Part shown: positions 8,310 to 17,337 of the stretch, in pieces
Layout: each line of letters starts with the position of its first letter
Numbering within the stretch: position 1 is the first letter of the stretch
Assembly (NCBI GenBank): GCA_002778965.1
Contig: PEXX01000053.1
Location: 1 to 19,043, forward strand
Source: Candidatus Kuenenbacteria bacterium CG08_land_8_20_14_0_20_37_23
Lineage (GTDB): Bacteria; Patescibacteriota; Patescibacteriia; UBA2196; GWA2-42-15
Direction: 5' to 3'
DNA length: 19,043 bases
Notes under the pieces: generated by a model
The model's database searches: none
Told to the model about the DNA's origin: nothing
The model's input: the letters and a program-made list of their open reading frames with translations, nothing else
Translations under genes and position numbers: made by a program

Positions 8310-8338
8310 AGTATAGCATAGTTTTTAGCTTGTGTCAA
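8310..8338 (-). promoter_or_regulatory. Strong promoter for the non-coding unit
   Basis: On the minus strand the -35 is TTGACA (8338-8333), the spacer is 17 nt and the -10 is TATACT (8315-8310). It overlaps one arm of a 10-bp inverted repeat, cacaagctaa/ttagcttgtg (8260-8269/8325-8334). The other arm lies in the predicted transcript, so binding of a regulator or a fold at the 5' end is possible. Confidence 0.65.
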
Positions 8339-8473
8339 AGAAAAAATAGCTATTTTTCTTGTAAATTATAGCTAATAAAATTTTTATCCACAAGCCGTAT
8401 GTCTAAAAAATTTTTTCCAGTTTTTTTCTGTGGAAAAATCACATTAACGTTAACATATAAAAAACAACAGTTG

Positions 8474-9937
8474 CTAGATATTCAAACTCACCTCGCCATG
8501 TATATATAATTTATCTGACAACACGTTGTTGGTAAACAGTCCAATGCCAAGAGAATTCGTCCACTGACTGTCAATAATTCTAAAATCAAAAGACATATCA
8601 TAACTTATTCCGTTCTTGGATTCTGTTGAGAAAAAAGACTGCAAAACCATTTCCAGAAGTTTGTGATTGTTTCCTGCGGAAATAATATTTTCATTATTCA
8701 AATAATTAAATTCAAAATCATTTTTTTTAATAGTCCTCAAATTTTTATAATCGCTATTTTCTTCAAAAACGAAATCTTTCACGTCGGCTACAAGCTCTTT
8801 GCCAATGGTTTTATCAGGAAGCACTATTTCTTTAGAGGACGGGTATTTAAAGGCTAGATAGTTCTGAATGAATGTTTCAATAGAGTAAAGTAATGCCTCG
8901 TCATTATTGCTTGCGCTTTTTTCCAATACCAACGTATAATAATAATTGCCTATCGCGAGAGCGTCAGCAAGACTTGTGATGATATTTTTAGGTTGTACAA
9001 CTAAAATAGCCGGCTGATCAAAAAATGTATACAACTCGCTTAATCTGACTTTATATTTTGCTTCTAAATATTTTTCCAAATATTCCCAGCTATTATCGCT
9101 TTGATTGGCTAACCCTGCCTTAAGTATGTCAATGAGCGTGGACAAATTAAATTTATTGATGACTATCGCATTATTGAGCGGCGCCAGCTCTTGCACATTC
9201 GCGTCATCTTTGTTATCCAACTCGTCTGCCGAAGATAACGGGACTTCAATGTCAAAAAATATTTTATTGTGCATGAGATTAATTTTCCAATAGATATTTT
9301 CTTCACGAAAGACAGCTTTACTATTTTTCATCAGTTCATAATTGATTGATTCTTTACTTAAAAAATTTTTTACGTATTCATTCTTGAAATAACCATAAAT
9401 AAAATTATTATTATCACGCGCAAAATCATGGCTTTCTATTTTTATGTCTTGCGCGTGCGTTTCGCTGAGAACGTTTAGCGCATAAAGCGACAGAGAAAAT
9501 ATGGCCGTATTTTTATCAATTATTGAAAAATATAAATTATGCAATGGCAGGGTTTCCAGTTCGCGGACATCATTTAATGATTTTACGAGCCATGCTTTTT
9601 CAGAACGATATCCATTTTTTTCTGACGGTATCTCAATGAGCGCGGCTTTTTCTATTTTTTCTTTGGCCTGCCAGAGCTCTCGAGGGAAATCGTTGTCTAT
9701 CAAAAATTTTTCTAAAACAGTTTCCGTCGCGTTTCCTTTGTTTAAAAAATTCTTTAAATTCTTGCCGGACAAATTTATTTCCAGAAAAAAAATCGCATTT
9801 TTGGGGGAATAATCAATGAGCGTTTTGTGGTTGCTTTTTTTATTACACAAAACAAAAAAAGCAATTGCAACAATTGATACTGAAAATAACGCAAAGAAAA
9901 ATAGAATTATTATTTTTTTCTTACGATCTTTGTCCAC
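8474..9937 (-). CDS. Membrane-anchored hypothetical protein, DUF3352-like
   Basis: A 487-residue protein of unknown function. A short basic N-terminus (DKDRKKK) is followed by one hydrophobic segment (about 8-31), then a large, mostly soluble domain that would lie outside the cytoplasm. Directly after the membrane segment, YSPKNAIFFLEINLSG resembles the 'P-x-x-A-x-x-Y-V-x-L-N' opening of DUF3352-type proteins. This is a weak match made by eye. There are no catalytic motifs and few cysteines. The start is GTG 9937, about 24 nt after a predicted transcription start, and no better in-frame start lies nearby. It diverges from tig and does not overlap other genes. A weak AT-rich hairpin near 8337-8360 may help end the transcript. 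Confidence 0.6.
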   Translation of the reverse strand: MDKDRKKKIIILFFFALFSVSIVAIAFFVLCNKKSNHKTLIDYSPKNAIFFLEINLSGKNLKNFLNKGNATETVLEKFLIDNDFPRELWQAKEKIEKAALIEIPSEKNGYRSEKAWLVKSLNDVRELETLPLHNLYFSIIDKNTAIFSLSLYALNVLSETHAQDIKIESHDFARDNNNFIYGYFKNEYVKNFLSKESINYELMKNSKAVFREENIYWKINLMHNKIFFDIEVPLSSADELDNKDDANVQELAPLNNAIVINKFNLSTLIDILKAGLANQSDNSWEYLEKYLEAKYKVRLSELYTFFDQPAILVVQPKNIITSLADALAIGNYYYTLVLEKSASNNDEALLYSIETFIQNYLAFKYPSSKEIVLPDKTIGKELVADVKDFVFEENSDYKNLRTIKKNDFEFNYLNNENIISAGNNHKLLEMVLQSFFSTESKNGISYDMSFDFRIIDSQWTNSLGIGLFTNNVLSDKLYIHGEVSLNI

Positions 9938-9967
9938 ATATATTAGTTCAGCGGATCATATTAGTGG

Positions 9968-9996
9968 ATATTAACAGATTTAAAATTAATGGTCAA
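9968..9996 (-). promoter_or_regulatory. Promoter of the DUF3352-like gene
   Basis: On the minus strand the -35 is TTGACC (9996-9991), the spacer is 17 nt and the -10 is TAATAT (9973-9968). The predicted start near 9961 leaves a leader of about 24 nt before GTG 9937. Confidence 0.6.
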
Positions 9997-10003
9997 AAAT
10001 ATC

Positions 10004-10032
10004 TTGAACAAAATCCAGATTATTGATAAGAT
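10004..10032 (+). promoter_or_regulatory. Promoter of tig-nfo
   Basis: The -35 is TTGAAC (10004-10009), the spacer is 17 nt and the -10 is TAAGAT (10027-10032). The predicted start near 10039 lies upstream of ATG 10061 but downstream of an alternative ATG at 9989, which supports the shorter tig. Confidence 0.5.
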
Positions 10033-10060
10033 AAAGGCAATTATCAATTGGAAAATCATT

Positions 10061-11347
10061 ATGGAACTAAAAACGGAGATAAAACCCAAAGCTCTTGTTG
10101 AATTCAGTGTTTCCGTTTTGCCAGCGGAATATAATAAATATCTGAAAAAGGCCGCGGAAAAAATTTCACGCGATATTAAAATAGCAGGCTTTCGACCTGG
10201 CAAAGCCCCTTACAACATTATCAAGGCAAGGGTTGGCGAGGGCGAAATAATGAATGAAGCCCTGAAAGAAATCATTACGCATACATTTATTGAAGCAGTT
10301 GAGCAAGAGAAAATTGACACAATTGGCCAGCCTGAAATTAATGTTAGGAAAATGGCCCCGGGCGAGAATCTTGAGTATACTGCAACCGTTACAATTCTTC
10401 CATGTGTAACACTACCAGAATTAACCGACATCGAAATTGAAAAAAAAGACATCGGGATAGAATATAAAGAAATCAAGCATACTCTAGATTATTTGGCCCG
10501 TTCGCGCGCTAAAGAAATTTTAAAAAACAGAGCGGCCGATGACAAAGACTTAGTTAAGCTTGACTATAATATTTCAATTGCTGGCGTTCAACAGGATGGC
10601 GGCCAGCAAAAAAATTTTTCAGTATATCTTGGAGAAAAACATATGGTGCCAGGCTTTGAAGAAAATATTATTGGCCTCAAAGCTGGGGACAAAAAACGAT
10701 TTAAAGCTATTTTCCCAAAAAATTATTTTCAAAAAAACTTTGCCGGCAAGGAGTGCCAGTTTGACATAAAAATAAAACAAGTCTTTCAACTTGACATACC
10801 TGATATTAACGACGAATTTGCCAAGGCCATTGGTGATTTTAAGAATTTAGATGAACTCAAAAAACAGATTGAGGATAATATAAAACAAGAAAAACTTGCC
10901 AAGCAAGAACGCAAGTTGGAAAATGATATGTTCGATAAGCTGATTGGAAAAACTGAATTTGGCGAAATTTCGGATAAACTTATAGAAAATGAAATTAATA
11001 TGATGATCAATGAGATAAAATCAGACTTAGAGATTAAAGGGCTCCAATTTAACACATGGCTTGGTAATATGGAAAAGAAAGAAGAAGACTTAAAAAAGGA
11101 TTTCCGGCCCAAGGCAATACGCCGGATTAAAAGTGCGCTTATTATAAGAGAAGTTGCCAAAAAAGAAAAAATAGAAGCTAACGATAATGATATTAAAGAG
11201 GAAATAAAAAAACTTGAAGATTTATATCACGATAACATAGAAACTTTAGATCGCTTAAAATCTCACGAATACTACGACTACATAGTCAATAGCCTTACCA
11301 ATAAAAAAGTCGTTGACTATCTTAAAAGTAAAATTACTCAAAAATAA
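10061..11347 (+). CDS. tig: Trigger factor, ribosome-associated chaperone and prolyl isomerase
   Basis: Binds the ribosome near the exit tunnel and protects nascent chains. From ATG 10061 it has 428 residues, the usual trigger-factor size. The N-terminal ribosome-binding domain has the signature GFRPGKAP (43-50). An FKBP-type domain follows (about 150-235), with YLGEKHMVPGFEENIIGLKAGDKKR written here in two parts: YLGEKHMVPGFEE and NIIGLKAGDKKR. The charged, helical C-terminal chaperone domain runs to the end (about 240-428). An in-frame ATG at 9989 would add 24 low-complexity residues, but it falls upstream of the predicted promoter and trigger factors begin close to the ME-V/L-K motif, so I prefer 10061. 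The nfo start lies 4 nt beyond the stop, so the two form an operon. Confidence 0.93.
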   Translation: MELKTEIKPKALVEFSVSVLPAEYNKYLKKAAEKISRDIKIAGFRPGKAPYNIIKARVGEGEIMNEALKEIITHTFIEAVEQEKIDTIGQPEINVRKMAPGENLEYTATVTILPCVTLPELTDIEIEKKDIGIEYKEIKHTLDYLARSRAKEILKNRAADDKDLVKLDYNISIAGVQQDGGQQKNFSVYLGEKHMVPGFEENIIGLKAGDKKRFKAIFPKNYFQKNFAGKECQFDIKIKQVFQLDIPDINDEFAKAIGDFKNLDELKKQIEDNIKQEKLAKQERKLENDMFDKLIGKTEFGEISDKLIENEINMMINEIKSDLEIKGLQFNTWLGNMEKKEEDLKKDFRPKAIRRIKSALIIREVAKKEKIEANDNDIKEEIKKLEDLYHDNIETLDRLKSHEYYDYIVNSLTNKKVVDYLKSKITQK

Positions 11348-11351
11348 CAAT

Positions 11352-12218
11352 ATGTATATTGGCTCTCATATTTCAGCTGCTGGCGGCGTTTGGAACGCTC
11401 CCAAAAATTCCGCTGACATTGGCGGTGAAATTTTTCAGTTTTTTTCACGCAGTCCTCGAGGCGGTAAAGCTCCTGAACTGATGCCGCAAATCATTACGGA
11501 ATTTAAAACGAATATGGGGAAATATTGCCAGAAAGAGTGTTATATCCACGCGCCATACTATATTAACCTCGCTTCGTCTGATGGTAAAATTTATCACAGC
11601 TCAATTTCCGTCCTTCGTGAAGAATTAGAGCGCGGCTCAAAGCTCGGAGTTAAGTATTTGATTACTCATTTAGGTTCAGCAAAAGACATGGGCAAACAGG
11701 CGGCCTGCAAAAAAGCTGCTGAAGGAATTGATAAAGTGCTTTCCGACTACAATGGCACCACAAAATTTTTAATGGAGATGTCAGCTGGATCAGGTATGAT
11801 TATCGGCGATACATTTGAGGATATTAAAGCAATCATCAGTAATTTAAAATCGCTAATCCGAAACTCCCTTGGAATTTGTTTTGACACAGCCCATGCTTTT
11901 GAATCTGGCTATGATTTGCGTGATAAGTTAGCCGTTAAAAAAACCCTTGGCCAATTTGATAAAATTATTGGACTCCGAAAGTTAAAGTTGATCCATCTCA
12001 ATGACTCTAAAACAGATTTCGGTTCTAAGCGTGACCGCCATGAAGATATTGGCCAAGGGAAAATAGGCATAGCTGGTTTTCAAGCTCTTTTGTCCGACAA
12101 GCGCTTGAAAAATATCAATCTTATTCTTGAGACGCCATCGCAAGAACTTGATAGAAAAAATATAAATATAATTAAAAAATTAAGGCAAGAGATATATTAT
12201 AGAAAATATGAAATTTAA
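11352..12218 (+). CDS. nfo: Endonuclease IV (AP endonuclease)
   Basis: Cleaves DNA 5' to abasic sites in base excision repair, using a three-metal (zinc) centre in a TIM barrel. It has 288 residues, close to the E. coli enzyme. All nine metal ligands are visible: H66 (IHAPYY), H106 (THLGS), E142 (MEMSAGSG), D178 and H181 (FDTAH), H215 (IHLNDS), D228 and H230 (DRHEDIG), and E260 (LETP). I chose ATG 11352 (MYIGSHISAAGG), which matches the family N-terminus. A longer frame opening at 11313 would overlap tig. It follows tig by 4 nt and ends 4 nt from the stop of the convergent endoQ gene, so two nucleases acting on damaged DNA lie tail to tail. Confidence 0.96.
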   Translation: MYIGSHISAAGGVWNAPKNSADIGGEIFQFFSRSPRGGKAPELMPQIITEFKTNMGKYCQKECYIHAPYYINLASSDGKIYHSSISVLREELERGSKLGVKYLITHLGSAKDMGKQAACKKAAEGIDKVLSDYNGTTKFLMEMSAGSGMIIGDTFEDIKAIISNLKSLIRNSLGICFDTAHAFESGYDLRDKLAVKKTLGQFDKIIGLRKLKLIHLNDSKTDFGSKRDRHEDIGQGKIGIAGFQALLSDKRLKNINLILETPSQELDRKNINIIKKLRQEIYYRKYEI

Positions 12219-12222
12219 TCCA

Positions 12223-13527
<1,305 letters not shown>

Positions 13528-13547
13528 GCTATCTATAAATATTATGA

Positions 13548-13670
13548 TCACCAATGTGAATTAAATGGATTGCTTTTAAATAATTTCAATCTAAAATTAA
13601 ATCCCTCCTTGATATAAGGAGGTAATTTTTTGAAAGAACGTAGGAAGCCTTTGGTATAAGTGATTTTCAT
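13548..13670 (-). pseudogene. Truncated RelE-like toxin remnant
   Basis: This frame encodes 40 residues starting MKITYTKGFLRSFKKLP and continuing with RLKLFKSNPFNSH before TGA. It matches the N-terminal half of RelE/ParE-type mRNA-cleaving toxins (basic beta1, F-x-K-x-L-K-K-L-P, then R-L-x-L-F-x-x-N-P-F), whose usual length is about 85-90 residues. The second half with the catalytic residues is absent, and the endoQ start follows 20 nt after the stop. It lies 8 nt downstream of the frameshifted gene at 13679-13913, the usual order and spacing of an antitoxin-toxin pair. A hairpin-like cctcctt/aaggagg (13604-13622) falls inside this frame. Confidence 0.65.
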
Positions 13671-13678
13671 ATATCACA

Positions 13679-13913
13679 TTAAATTTTTTCAGCTTCGCGC
13701 ATTAAATCATCAAATTTTTTATCTCCTAATTCCATGATAGCCTCTTTGTCAATAGCATTATCAAAGGCTCGGATTGCGTTTAAAACACGATTTTCAATTG
13801 CTTTATTATATTTGACGGTTGGGGATAGGTCTGACAATAATCATGTCATCAAGAATAGTAGCCACTATTCTCTGTAAATTAACATTTTTAATTAGTTCTT
13901 CGTCATTAGACAT
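13679..13913 (-). pseudogene. Frameshifted antitoxin-like small gene
   Basis: From ATG 13913 the frame reads MSNDEELIKNVNLQRIVATI and stops after 35 residues at 13806. The reading continues in another frame to TAA 13679-13681, ending KKFDDLMREAEKI. Removing one C from the CCCC run near 13821-13824 joins both into a 77-residue acidic helical protein. I do not recognise the family. Its place just before a RelE-like remnant suggests an antitoxin. A good promoter remains upstream (13943-13948). Either the operon has decayed or one base was miscalled. The truncated partner favours decay. Confidence 0.6.
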
Positions 13914-13942
13914 AATTTTTAAGTTTATTTTTTGATGATTTA

Positions 13943-13948
13943 AGTATA
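13943..13948 (-). promoter_or_regulatory. Extended -10 promoter of the decayed TA operon
   Basis: On the minus strand, TGG-TATACT (-10 at 13948-13943) forms an extended -10 element, about 30 nt before ATG 13913. The -35 (ttggag) is poor. Confidence 0.4.
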
Positions 13949-13962
13949 CCATGCTTTAAAAT

Positions 13963-14892
13963 TTACTCCAAACTCACGACTTCAATTTTATTCAAATCCG
14001 CGTTAGTTATTCCCAAAGCCAGTTTTTGAAACAGCCCCATCAGATTCGCCCAAGTAACCTCCCATTTTTTGCCGTTAAAATCCACGTACCAAATCCGTCC
14101 TTTATCTTCCACTTGCAACAGTAATTTTCCTTTTAATCTATTGCCGATTGAGGATGTCCAAGCTTCATTATTTTGTGGAATACCGCTTAAATCTTTATTG
14201 GTAATGCCCAGAGCGAACTTCTGAAATAGCGGCAAAGCATTGGCAAAAGTTACTTCAAATTTTTGGCTGTCATCCGGATTCACATACCAAATCCGACCCC
14301 TGTCCTCAACTTGAAGAAGCAATTTGCCTTTGAGACGGCTGGATAATTTGGTATCAATATTTGCCGCCGGTTTTTGTTCTTTTACAGTATCGTCGCGAAT
14401 CTCATCTCCGGGAATAAACAAACCCAAGGAATCAAGAGCGCTTAAATCAATTTCATCTAATAAATAAGCAACCCTTGAGTAATTATTATTTACGCCAGAA
14501 TTATATGCATAACTGGAACCATTCATCCAACTTTTAATTTTGTCTATTGATAATATGTAACCTATAGTATTTAATTTTGCGACTTTGGCTGCAGATGGTA
14601 TCCCAATAAAATTACCATTTTCTAAGTAAGCTCCTCCACCAGAGTTTCCATGTTCTACTATTGCGTTCGTTTTCAAATAATTACCCTCAATACCGCTAAA
14701 GCTTCCATCTGTAAAAGTTATATTATCTCCAAAATCAGGCGGATAACCATATAAGGTTAATTTATCACCTAACCTTAAACTACTACTATTGCCTTTTGTA
14801 ATGTCAATATATGTAAAAATTTTATTATTTGGATTTCTTAATTTCAAAATAGCTATATCTTCATCATTTGATACATTATAAATATCCGCCAC
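13963..14892 (-). CDS. C-terminal half of a secreted serine protease, after an in-frame TAG
   Basis: This frame directly continues the gene at 14893-16446 beyond a single TAG codon. Without read-through it could begin only at the GTG touching that stop (14892), which has no ribosome-binding site. It carries the rest of a trypsin/HtrA-type domain: the catalytic Asp in DEDIAILKL (D12) and the Ser in EHGNSGGGAYL (S84). After a linker there are two copies of a roughly 53-residue module, residues 185-237 and 251-303. Each starts RLKGKLLLQVED, runs through GRIWYV and ends with FQK-ALGIT-DL. This module is common at the C-terminus of CPR secreted proteins (family knowledge, function unknown). Alone it has no signal peptide and no catalytic His, so on its own it is unlikely to be a working protease. 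Confidence 0.75.
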   Translation of the reverse strand: MADIYNVSNDEDIAILKLRNPNNKIFTYIDITKGNSSSLRLGDKLTLYGYPPDFGDNITFTDGSFSGIEGNYLKTNAIVEHGNSGGGAYLENGNFIGIPSAAKVAKLNTIGYILSIDKIKSWMNGSSYAYNSGVNNNYSRVAYLLDEIDLSALDSLGLFIPGDEIRDDTVKEQKPAANIDTKLSSRLKGKLLLQVEDRGRIWYVNPDDSQKFEVTFANALPLFQKFALGITNKDLSGIPQNNEAWTSSIGNRLKGKLLLQVEDKGRIWYVDFNGKKWEVTWANLMGLFQKLALGITNADLNKIEVVSLE

Positions 14893-16446
14893 CTAACTGG
14901 CATTAAAGTATGGTTTGCTACCATAATTATCAATAAAACCAACATAACAACCAGCGGTGTCGCTAATAACATGTTTATTCGTTAATATTAAACCAGACGA
15001 ATTAATAACCGTGCCAGAACCTATCTTTTTTGAATATTTTGTTACAGGACACTCTAATTTGACGGAGGACTTTATAATTGAATCTTGATTTGTTATTTTT
15101 GAATTTTGTGTCGGAATTTGATAATCTGGTTTGTATGCCGATTCACAATATTGCGATGTGGCTGGCGATGCAGTTTCAACAGAAGAGCAATCAAAAGTTT
15201 TATTGCAACTTCTGGCTTGGATTCCTTGCGGTGAGCAAGTTCCCCAACTGCCGCATTGCCATGTGTCGGCCGAGCAAGCTGGGGCATAGGAACAGGATTG
15301 AGTAGTGGCCGGTGATGGTGTTCCGCCTTCACAGTTGGAATTTTTACTACAAATTCGTGTTTGATTACCGTTTGAAGAGCAACTTGTCCAATTTCCACAT
15401 GACCAACTGTATGAAGTGCATTGTGGAACATAACTGCAAGATTGCGAAGTCGCTGGTGATGAAACTCCGCCTTGGCAGTTTGAGGTTTTGTTACAAGTTC
15501 TGGTTTGATTACTACTTGAAGAACATGGCGACCAATCACTACATGACCACGACTCTGATGCGCATAGTGGTGTGCATGGTTGCGAAGTAGATGGTGAAGG
15601 ATTATCAACATATTCGCAATTATAAGTCATTGAACATGCTCTCGTCTGAGAACCGTCAATAGAACACCCTCCCCAACTTCCGCATTCCCAAGTATCACTC
15701 TTGCATAATAATTTATTATAATTATACTCCTCTGATATTTGCTCAGCGGTTAAAGCTATATCATATATTTTTATCTCATCAAGTTGTATTGGTGTTGCAA
15801 TACGTTCTTCGCTACCACCATAACCAAAAGAAAATTTGCCAGATTGAACATAACTGTATCCAGTTGCATATCCACTTAATACCCCGTCTTTATAAAAATA
15901 ATATCCATCTTTTCCAAATACAAAAGCAAAATGATACCAATTGTCACTACTACTTATTGGTTTATAACCAATATATTCTATATCAATTCCATTTATATCA
16001 TTAGGACTACCAGGACTTTCTGGTATGCTTCCATAAAGTTTAACGCCGCAAGAATGTGATCCCGGCGTGCTGTGTATGTGGCGATCACTGCTGGCATTAG
16101 TCATATCACCAATTTTTATTCTATATAACAAAGTAAAATTATTATTTTGAGGAAAATTTGGTGTTTCCATGCCATATTTATCACCAACACTGGGCTTACC
16201 ATATTCATCAAAAATTAAAGCTCCTCCGCTATATCCATTATTTATCCAATGAGGACGGTAAATTTGGGCATTGTAATTACCCATTAGATCAGATACCATT
16301 CCAGCATTTATATCACTTTCATTATTAAAATCCCAATATGCGATTGGTTTAGGTATATTCGCGGCCTTAACATTTTTAGTAAAATTTATTGGAACTAACC
16401 CAAAAATAAAAATCAAGATTAATAGAATTGTAAGTTGTTTTTTCAT
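14893..16446 (-). CDS. Secreted LamG / TSP1-like repeat / trypsin-like protease, N-terminal part
   Basis: The first 517 codons of a modular surface protein. A signal peptide (1-28, ending NVKA) is followed by a LamG/concanavalin-like jelly-roll domain (about 33-245). Its marks are AYWDF, NWYHFAFVFG, YYFYKDGVLSG and LDEIKIYDIALTAEQI. Four cysteine-rich W-x-C-x-x-W-x-x-C repeats follow, about 44 residues each (from about 248, 295, 343 and 391), ending SPATSQ-C and resembling thrombospondin type 1 repeats. Then a trypsin-like domain opens with GSGTVINSSGLILTNKHVI, containing the catalytic His492. A TAG stop after FNAS cuts it before the Asp and Ser. Fused, the protein would be 827 residues. It lies 29 nt after the DUF2971 gene on the same strand. 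Carbohydrate or adhesive binding plus proteolysis at the cell surface is the likely role of the intact form. Confidence 0.85.
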   Translation of the reverse strand: MKKQLTILLILIFIFGLVPINFTKNVKAANIPKPIAYWDFNNESDINAGMVSDLMGNYNAQIYRPHWINNGYSGGALIFDEYGKPSVGDKYGMETPNFPQNNNFTLLYRIKIGDMTNASSDRHIHSTPGSHSCGVKLYGSIPESPGSPNDINGIDIEYIGYKPISSSDNWYHFAFVFGKDGYYFYKDGVLSGYATGYSYVQSGKFSFGYGGSEERIATPIQLDEIKIYDIALTAEQISEEYNYNKLLCKSDTWECGSWGGCSIDGSQTRACSMTYNCEYVDNPSPSTSQPCTPLCASESWSCSDWSPCSSSSNQTRTCNKTSNCQGGVSSPATSQSCSYVPQCTSYSWSCGNWTSCSSNGNQTRICSKNSNCEGGTPSPATTQSCSYAPACSADTWQCGSWGTCSPQGIQARSCNKTFDCSSVETASPATSQYCESAYKPDYQIPTQNSKITNQDSIIKSSVKLECPVTKYSKKIGSGTVINSSGLILTNKHVISDTAGCYVGFIDNYGSKPYFNAS

Positions 16447-16475
16447 AAATTTTATTATTAATAATTTTAAATTAT

Positions 16476-17168
16476 TTATAGCTCATTATCTTTTACTATT
16501 TCAACAGTATTTTTGCTTCTTACATTATAACAATGGATATTTTTTCCCCTCGCAATATTTGCCATTCTCTTTTTAAATTCATTGTATTCAGCCAATTTTT
16601 TATTTTTTTGAATATCCACCGTATTACTCAAATTACCGTATGGATTACCAAAATAAACTGCCGTTATTTCTCCTATTTTATGATAATTATTATTTTCAGA
16701 GTCTTCCAAAAATCTATATTCATTTTCATGCTCCCACATTTCTAATTTTCTAGTAAAAATTTCTTTGACTATACTAACTGTATCATAATTATCGCCAGAA
16801 AAAATATCGGCAATATTTTTTTTATACCTGACTTTTTTAACCTCATCTTCTCTTACCTCAACTTCAACCGCCACACCTTTAAATCCGCCAGCATAATATC
16901 CCCACATAATCGGATTTTCAAAACCCTTCACACCAGAAAATGAACAAATTTTGTATTTATTCTTTAAACTATAAATGGCGTCTATTCCACTTTTTATAAT
17001 CTCATCATTTTCTCCATAATAACTAAAAACACCTTCCATGGGGTCATTCAACTCCCAAAAACTTGAACACCAAAATTTTCCAGTTTCCAAGATTTCTCGT
17101 AATCGGCAATGGTCTATTTCGCTAGTTAATTTTCTAAACCTATAAATTTTCATTGAAATAGAATTCAT
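16476..17168 (-). CDS. DUF2971-family protein
   Basis: A 230-residue cytoplasmic protein with no signal or membrane segment. It shows the DUF2971 pattern: an N-terminal KIYRFRKLTSE; FWCSSFWELNDPMEGVFSYY (the 'N-D-P-x-E' mark); then ICSFSGVKGFENPIMWGYYAGG and KGVAVEVEV; and near the end EMWEHENEYRFLE. The biochemical function of the family is not known to me. Such genes are often found in accessory and defence-rich regions. ATG 17168 and ATG 17153 are both possible starts. A TATAAG -10-like element at 17181-17176 would start transcription within a base or two of ATG 17168, suggesting a leaderless message. There is no good -35. The protease gene follows after 29 nt. Confidence 0.75.
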   Translation of the reverse strand: MNSISMKIYRFRKLTSEIDHCRLREILETGKFWCSSFWELNDPMEGVFSYYGENDEIIKSGIDAIYSLKNKYKICSFSGVKGFENPIMWGYYAGGFKGVAVEVEVREDEVKKVRYKKNIADIFSGDNYDTVSIVKEIFTRKLEMWEHENEYRFLEDSENNNYHKIGEITAVYFGNPYGNLSNTVDIQKNKKLAEYNEFKKRMANIARGKNIHCYNVRSKNTVEIVKDNEL

Positions 17169-17214
17169 AATTTATCTTATACCTTCATCCTACCACAAAT
17201 CACCCTAAAAAAGC

Positions 17215-17287
17215 AATCAAAAAACGGCCTTCCGCCGGCTGGCAACCCATGGCGGCACGGCTGATTTTTAGCTTATTAAAACTCTTG
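17215..17287. repeat. Direct repeat, left copy (73 bp)
   Basis: This segment matches 18971-19043 over 73 bp without gaps, with 11 mismatches by eye (about 85%). The half nearest the RNA promoter is best kept: ctgatttttagcttattaaa is identical in both. The GC-rich half (ggcc ... gctggcaaccc ... gcggc) has inverted-repeat character: ccgcc/ggcgg at 17232-17236/17251-17255 here, and ttgccagctggcaa in the other copy. It lies between the DUF2971 start and the small RNA promoter. Confidence 0.8.
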
Positions 17288-17301
17288 TGGATAATTTAAA
17301 C

Positions 17302-17331
17302 TTGACAAGTTTTAATAAAGCATGCTATTCT
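17302..17331 (+). promoter_or_regulatory. Promoter of the small RNA
   Basis: The -35 is a perfect TTGACA (17302-17307). After an 18-nt spacer comes the -10 TATTCT (17326-17331), preceded by TGC (extended -10). Transcription would start near 17338, exactly where the closing stem of the RNA fold begins. Confidence 0.75.
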
Positions 17332-17337
17332 TTGTTT

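Noticed and set aside
9989..10060. A 24-codon extension of tig
   Set aside because: It starts upstream of the predicted tig promoter, and trigger factors begin near the MELK start at 10061.
11313..11351. A 13-codon extension of nfo
   Set aside because: It overlaps the end of tig, and the family N-terminus is MYIGSHISAAGG at 11352.
13528..13554. TTG start for endoQ
   Set aside because: These bases encode the end of the toxin remnant in another frame, and EndoQ proteins start close to the PHP motif.
13604..13622. Hairpin cctcctt/aaggagg as a terminator
   Set aside because: It lies inside the toxin remnant's coding frame (PPYIKEG codons), and its T run is weak and separated from the stem.
14893..14895. 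Reassignment of TAG to an amino acid
   Set aside because: TAG is the normal end of valS, lspA, the traR/dksA-like gene and higB. Only this gene has it internally.
15093..15611. A 172-codon His-rich minus-strand frame
   Set aside because: It is a shifted frame of the four cysteine-rich repeats; its regularity comes from the repeats of the real gene.
17215..17287. Integron attC-like site
   Set aside because: The repeat has palindromic character but lacks the paired core sites of attC, and no integrase is present.
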